In this document: positions 5,483-7,221 of the stretch, piece after piece
How positions within the stretch are numbered: position 1 is the first letter of the stretch
Layout: each line of letters opens with the position of its first letter
Assembly: GCA_035506255.1 (NCBI GenBank)
Contig: DATJPS010000081.1
Coordinates: 1 to 7,221 of the forward strand
Direction: 5' to 3'
Origin: CAIYXV01 sp035506255
Lineage (GTDB): Bacteria > Margulisbacteria > WOR-1 > XYC2-FULL-46-14 > WPAF01
Length of the DNA stretch: 7,221 bases
Made by a program: the position numbers and the translations under genes
The notes under the pieces: generated by a model
What the model was told of the DNA's origin: nothing
The model's database searches: none
The model's input: the letters and a program-made list of their open reading frames with translations, nothing else

Positions 5483-7221
5483 ATGGCCAACGAATTCGAT
5501 ATAAAGGATGTCCGCGGGCTCGATCCCGGTCAGGCCGCGGAACGGCTTAAAAAGGACGGCTATAACGAACTTCCCGCGCAAAAAAGCCGCAACTTCGTCC
5601 AAATACTGATCGGCGTGCTGAGGGAGCCGATGCTGATGCTCCTGCTTTTCAGCGGCTGCATCTACCTGGTATTGGGAGAGGCGAGGGACGCGCTGATGCT
5701 GCTGCTGTTCGTGGCGGTGGTGGTAGGCATCACCTTTGTTCAGGAACGCCGCACCGAGCGGGCGCTCGACGCGCTCAAGAACCTTTCCAGTCCCCGCGCG
5801 CTGGTGATCCGCGGCGGGCGGCAGGTCCGCATACCTGGGCGGGAAGTGGTGATGGAAGATGTGATGATATTAAGGGAAGGGGACCGGGTCCCGGCCGACG
5901 CGGTCATCCTTTTTTCCGCCAACCTCATGGTCAACGAATCCCTGCTCACCGGCGAATCGCTGGCGGTGCGCAAGACCGAATGGGACGGAAAGGAGACCAT
6001 CAAGCAGCCGGGCGGCGAGGACATTCCTTTCGTCTATTCAGGAACGCTGGTGGTGCAGGGGCACGGCGTCGCCCGCGTAACGCGGACCGGGCCCGATACC
6101 GAAATGGGGAAGATCGGCAAGGCGATCGGTTCGATCGAAGAAGAAGACACTCAGTTAAAAAAGGAAACGGCCAAACTGGTCCGCGATTTCACCATCGGCG
6201 GGCTGGTGCTCTGTCTGGTTGTGATCCTTATTTACGGCATTACACGCGGCGGCTGGCTCAACGGGTTCCTCGCCGGATTGAGCCTGAGCATGGCGATGCT
6301 GCCGGAAGAGTTCTCGGTGGTACTGCTGATCTTCCTTAGCCTGGGCGCCTGGCGGATGTCGCGGCGCAAGGTCCTGACGCATAAAATGCAGGCGATCGAA
6401 ACGCTCGGCTCGGCCACCGTTCTTTGCGTCGACAAGACCGGGACCATCACTGAGAACCGGATGGTGCTGAGCGAACTGTGGGCCGGCGACGAGCATATCC
6501 AGGTGGAAGGGAAGAACGACGGTTTACCGGAAAAATTCCACGACCTGCTGGAGTTCGCAAACCTCGCCAGCCAGAAGGACCCGTTCGATCCGGTGGAAAA
6601 GGAGATCAAAGAAACGACCGAAAAGTTCCTGGCGGGGAGCGAGCACATCCATCACAACTGGAAGCTGGTACGCGAATATCCGCTCTCCAAGCATCTGCTG
6701 GCGCTGTCCCATGTCTGGGGATCGCCGGATAAAATGAACTACGTGATCGCGGCCAAAGGAGCGCCGGAAGCGATCTTTGACCTTTGCCACCTTTCCGAGA
6801 CGGAAAAAGCAGAACAGCTCAAGCTGGTCCATAAGATGTCCGATAACGGCCTCCGCATCCTGGGGGCGGCGAAGGCGCAATTCCAAAAAGGTTCGCTGCC
6901 GGGCGAGCAGCACGACTTCAACTTCCAGTTCGTCGGCCTGCTTGGATTTATCGATCCGGTCCGCCCATCGGTCAAGGAGTCGTTGCAGGAGTGTTACGAG
7001 GCCGGCATGCGCGTGATCATGATCACCGGCGATTATCCCGGCACCGCCCAGCACGTGGCCCGGCAGATCGGCCTCAAGAACCCGGACAAGTTCATCACCG
7101 GGCCGGAGCTCAAGAACATGGACTTCAATCTTTTGCGCGAGCGGTTGTTCGAGACCAATATCTTCGCCCGGGTCGTTCCCGAGCAGAAGCTGGAGCTGGT
7201 ATCCGCGCTCAAGGCCAACGG
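5483..7221 (+). CDS. P-type cation-transporting ATPase, N-terminal 579 residues (runs off right edge)
   Basis: Membrane pump that uses ATP through a phospho-aspartate intermediate. The frame is open from ATG 5483 to the window end, so the hinge motif and last membrane helices are missing. Seen in order: a short N-terminal cation-ATPase domain (LDPGQAAERLKKDGYNELP), two hydrophobic helices at about 50-85, the actuator domain with TGES at 156-159, helices 3-4 with PEEF at 274-277, the phosphorylation site DKTGT at 317-321 (D317 phosphorylated), the nucleotide domain with KGAPE at 425-429, and TGD at 515-517. There is no N-terminal metal-binding CxxC and no CPC motif, so it is not a copper or zinc P1B pump. 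The layout is P2-like (Ca2+/Mg2+/monovalent type), but the usual PEGL of helix 4 is PEEF, so the ion cannot be named. No Shine-Dalgarno; the start is set by the adjacent -10 box. Divergent from cstA. Confidence 0.93.
   Translation, partial: MANEFDIKDVRGLDPGQAAERLKKDGYNELPAQKSRNFVQILIGVLREPMLMLLLFSGCIYLVLGEARDALMLLLFVAVVVGITFVQERRTERALDALKNLSSPRALVIRGGRQVRIPGREVVMEDVMILREGDRVPADAVILFSANLMVNESLLTGESLAVRKTEWDGKETIKQPGGEDIPFVYSGTLVVQGHGVARVTRTGPDTEMGKIGKAIGSIEEEDTQLKKETAKLVRDFTIGGLVLCLVVILIYGITRGGWLNGFLAGLSLSMAMLPEEFSVVLLIFLSLGAWRMSRRKVLTHKMQAIETLGSATVLCVDKTGTITENRMVLSELWAGDEHIQVEGKNDGLPEKFHDLLEFANLASQKDPFDPVEKEIKETTEKFLAGSEHIHHNWKLVREYPLSKHLLALSHVWGSPDKMNYVIAAKGAPEAIFDLCHLSETEKAEQLKLVHKMSDNGLRILGAAKAQFQKGSLPGEQHDFNFQFVGLLGFIDPVRPSVKESLQECYEAGMRVIMITGDYPGTAQHVARQIGLKNPDKFITGPELKNMDFNLLRERLFETNIFARVVPEQKLELVSALKAN

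Noticed and set aside
6524..7054. 176-codon minus-strand open frame opposite the ATPase
   Set aside because: The plus strand here encodes the KGAPE and TGD motifs of the ATPase in one continuous frame, so this is an antisense shadow.
1..7221. CRISPR array, tRNA, rRNA, riboswitch or defence/toxin system
   Set aside because: No spaced direct repeats, no RNA gene signature and no toxin, nuclease or defence-type protein were seen; all genes belong to widespread housekeeping families.

Overview
The window looks like an ordinary chromosomal stretch from a free-living, probably uncultured bacterium of moderately high GC. The first gene encodes a signal peptide followed by outer-membrane-barrel-like sequence, which suggests a diderm envelope. 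I cannot name the phylum from the sequence. All genes are housekeeping or broadly distributed families. There is no rRNA, tRNA, CRISPR array, phage gene or transposase gene.

Layout: (a) 3-407, minus strand, the 5' part of an exported barrel-like protein that runs off the left edge. (b) 408-530, a divergent promoter region serving that gene and uppP. (c) 531-1304, plus strand, undecaprenyl-diphosphatase. (d) 1302-1432, a 131-bp non-coding inverted-repeat element resembling a MITE, which starts on the uppP stop codon. (e) 1456-1998, plus strand, a YgjP/DUF45 zinc-metallohydrolase. (f) Three minus-strand genes read leftward from 5428: a CstA-type transporter, an exported YbhB/YbcL (PEBP) protein and a LOG-family nucleotide hydrolase. 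The last two overlap by ATGA. The LOG gene converges on the DUF45 gene, and the two share a CTAG stop palindrome. (g) 5429-5482, a 54-bp divergent promoter region. (h) 5483 to the right edge, plus strand, a P-type cation ATPase missing its 3' end.

The most interesting points are regulatory and structural. Four genes (DUF45, ybhB, cstA, ATPase) have no Shine-Dalgarno sequence, and each has a -10 box ending only 5-9 bases before its start codon. This predicts leaderless or almost leaderless mRNAs. The two genes with good Shine-Dalgarno sequences (barrel-like protein and uppP) have their -10 boxes far enough upstream to leave a 14-23 base leader. The second point is the inverted-repeat element: it appears flanked by a TA duplication and placed so that uppP ends in TAA with or without it. 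I found no convincing new multi-gene system; gene functions are inferred from motifs read by eye.
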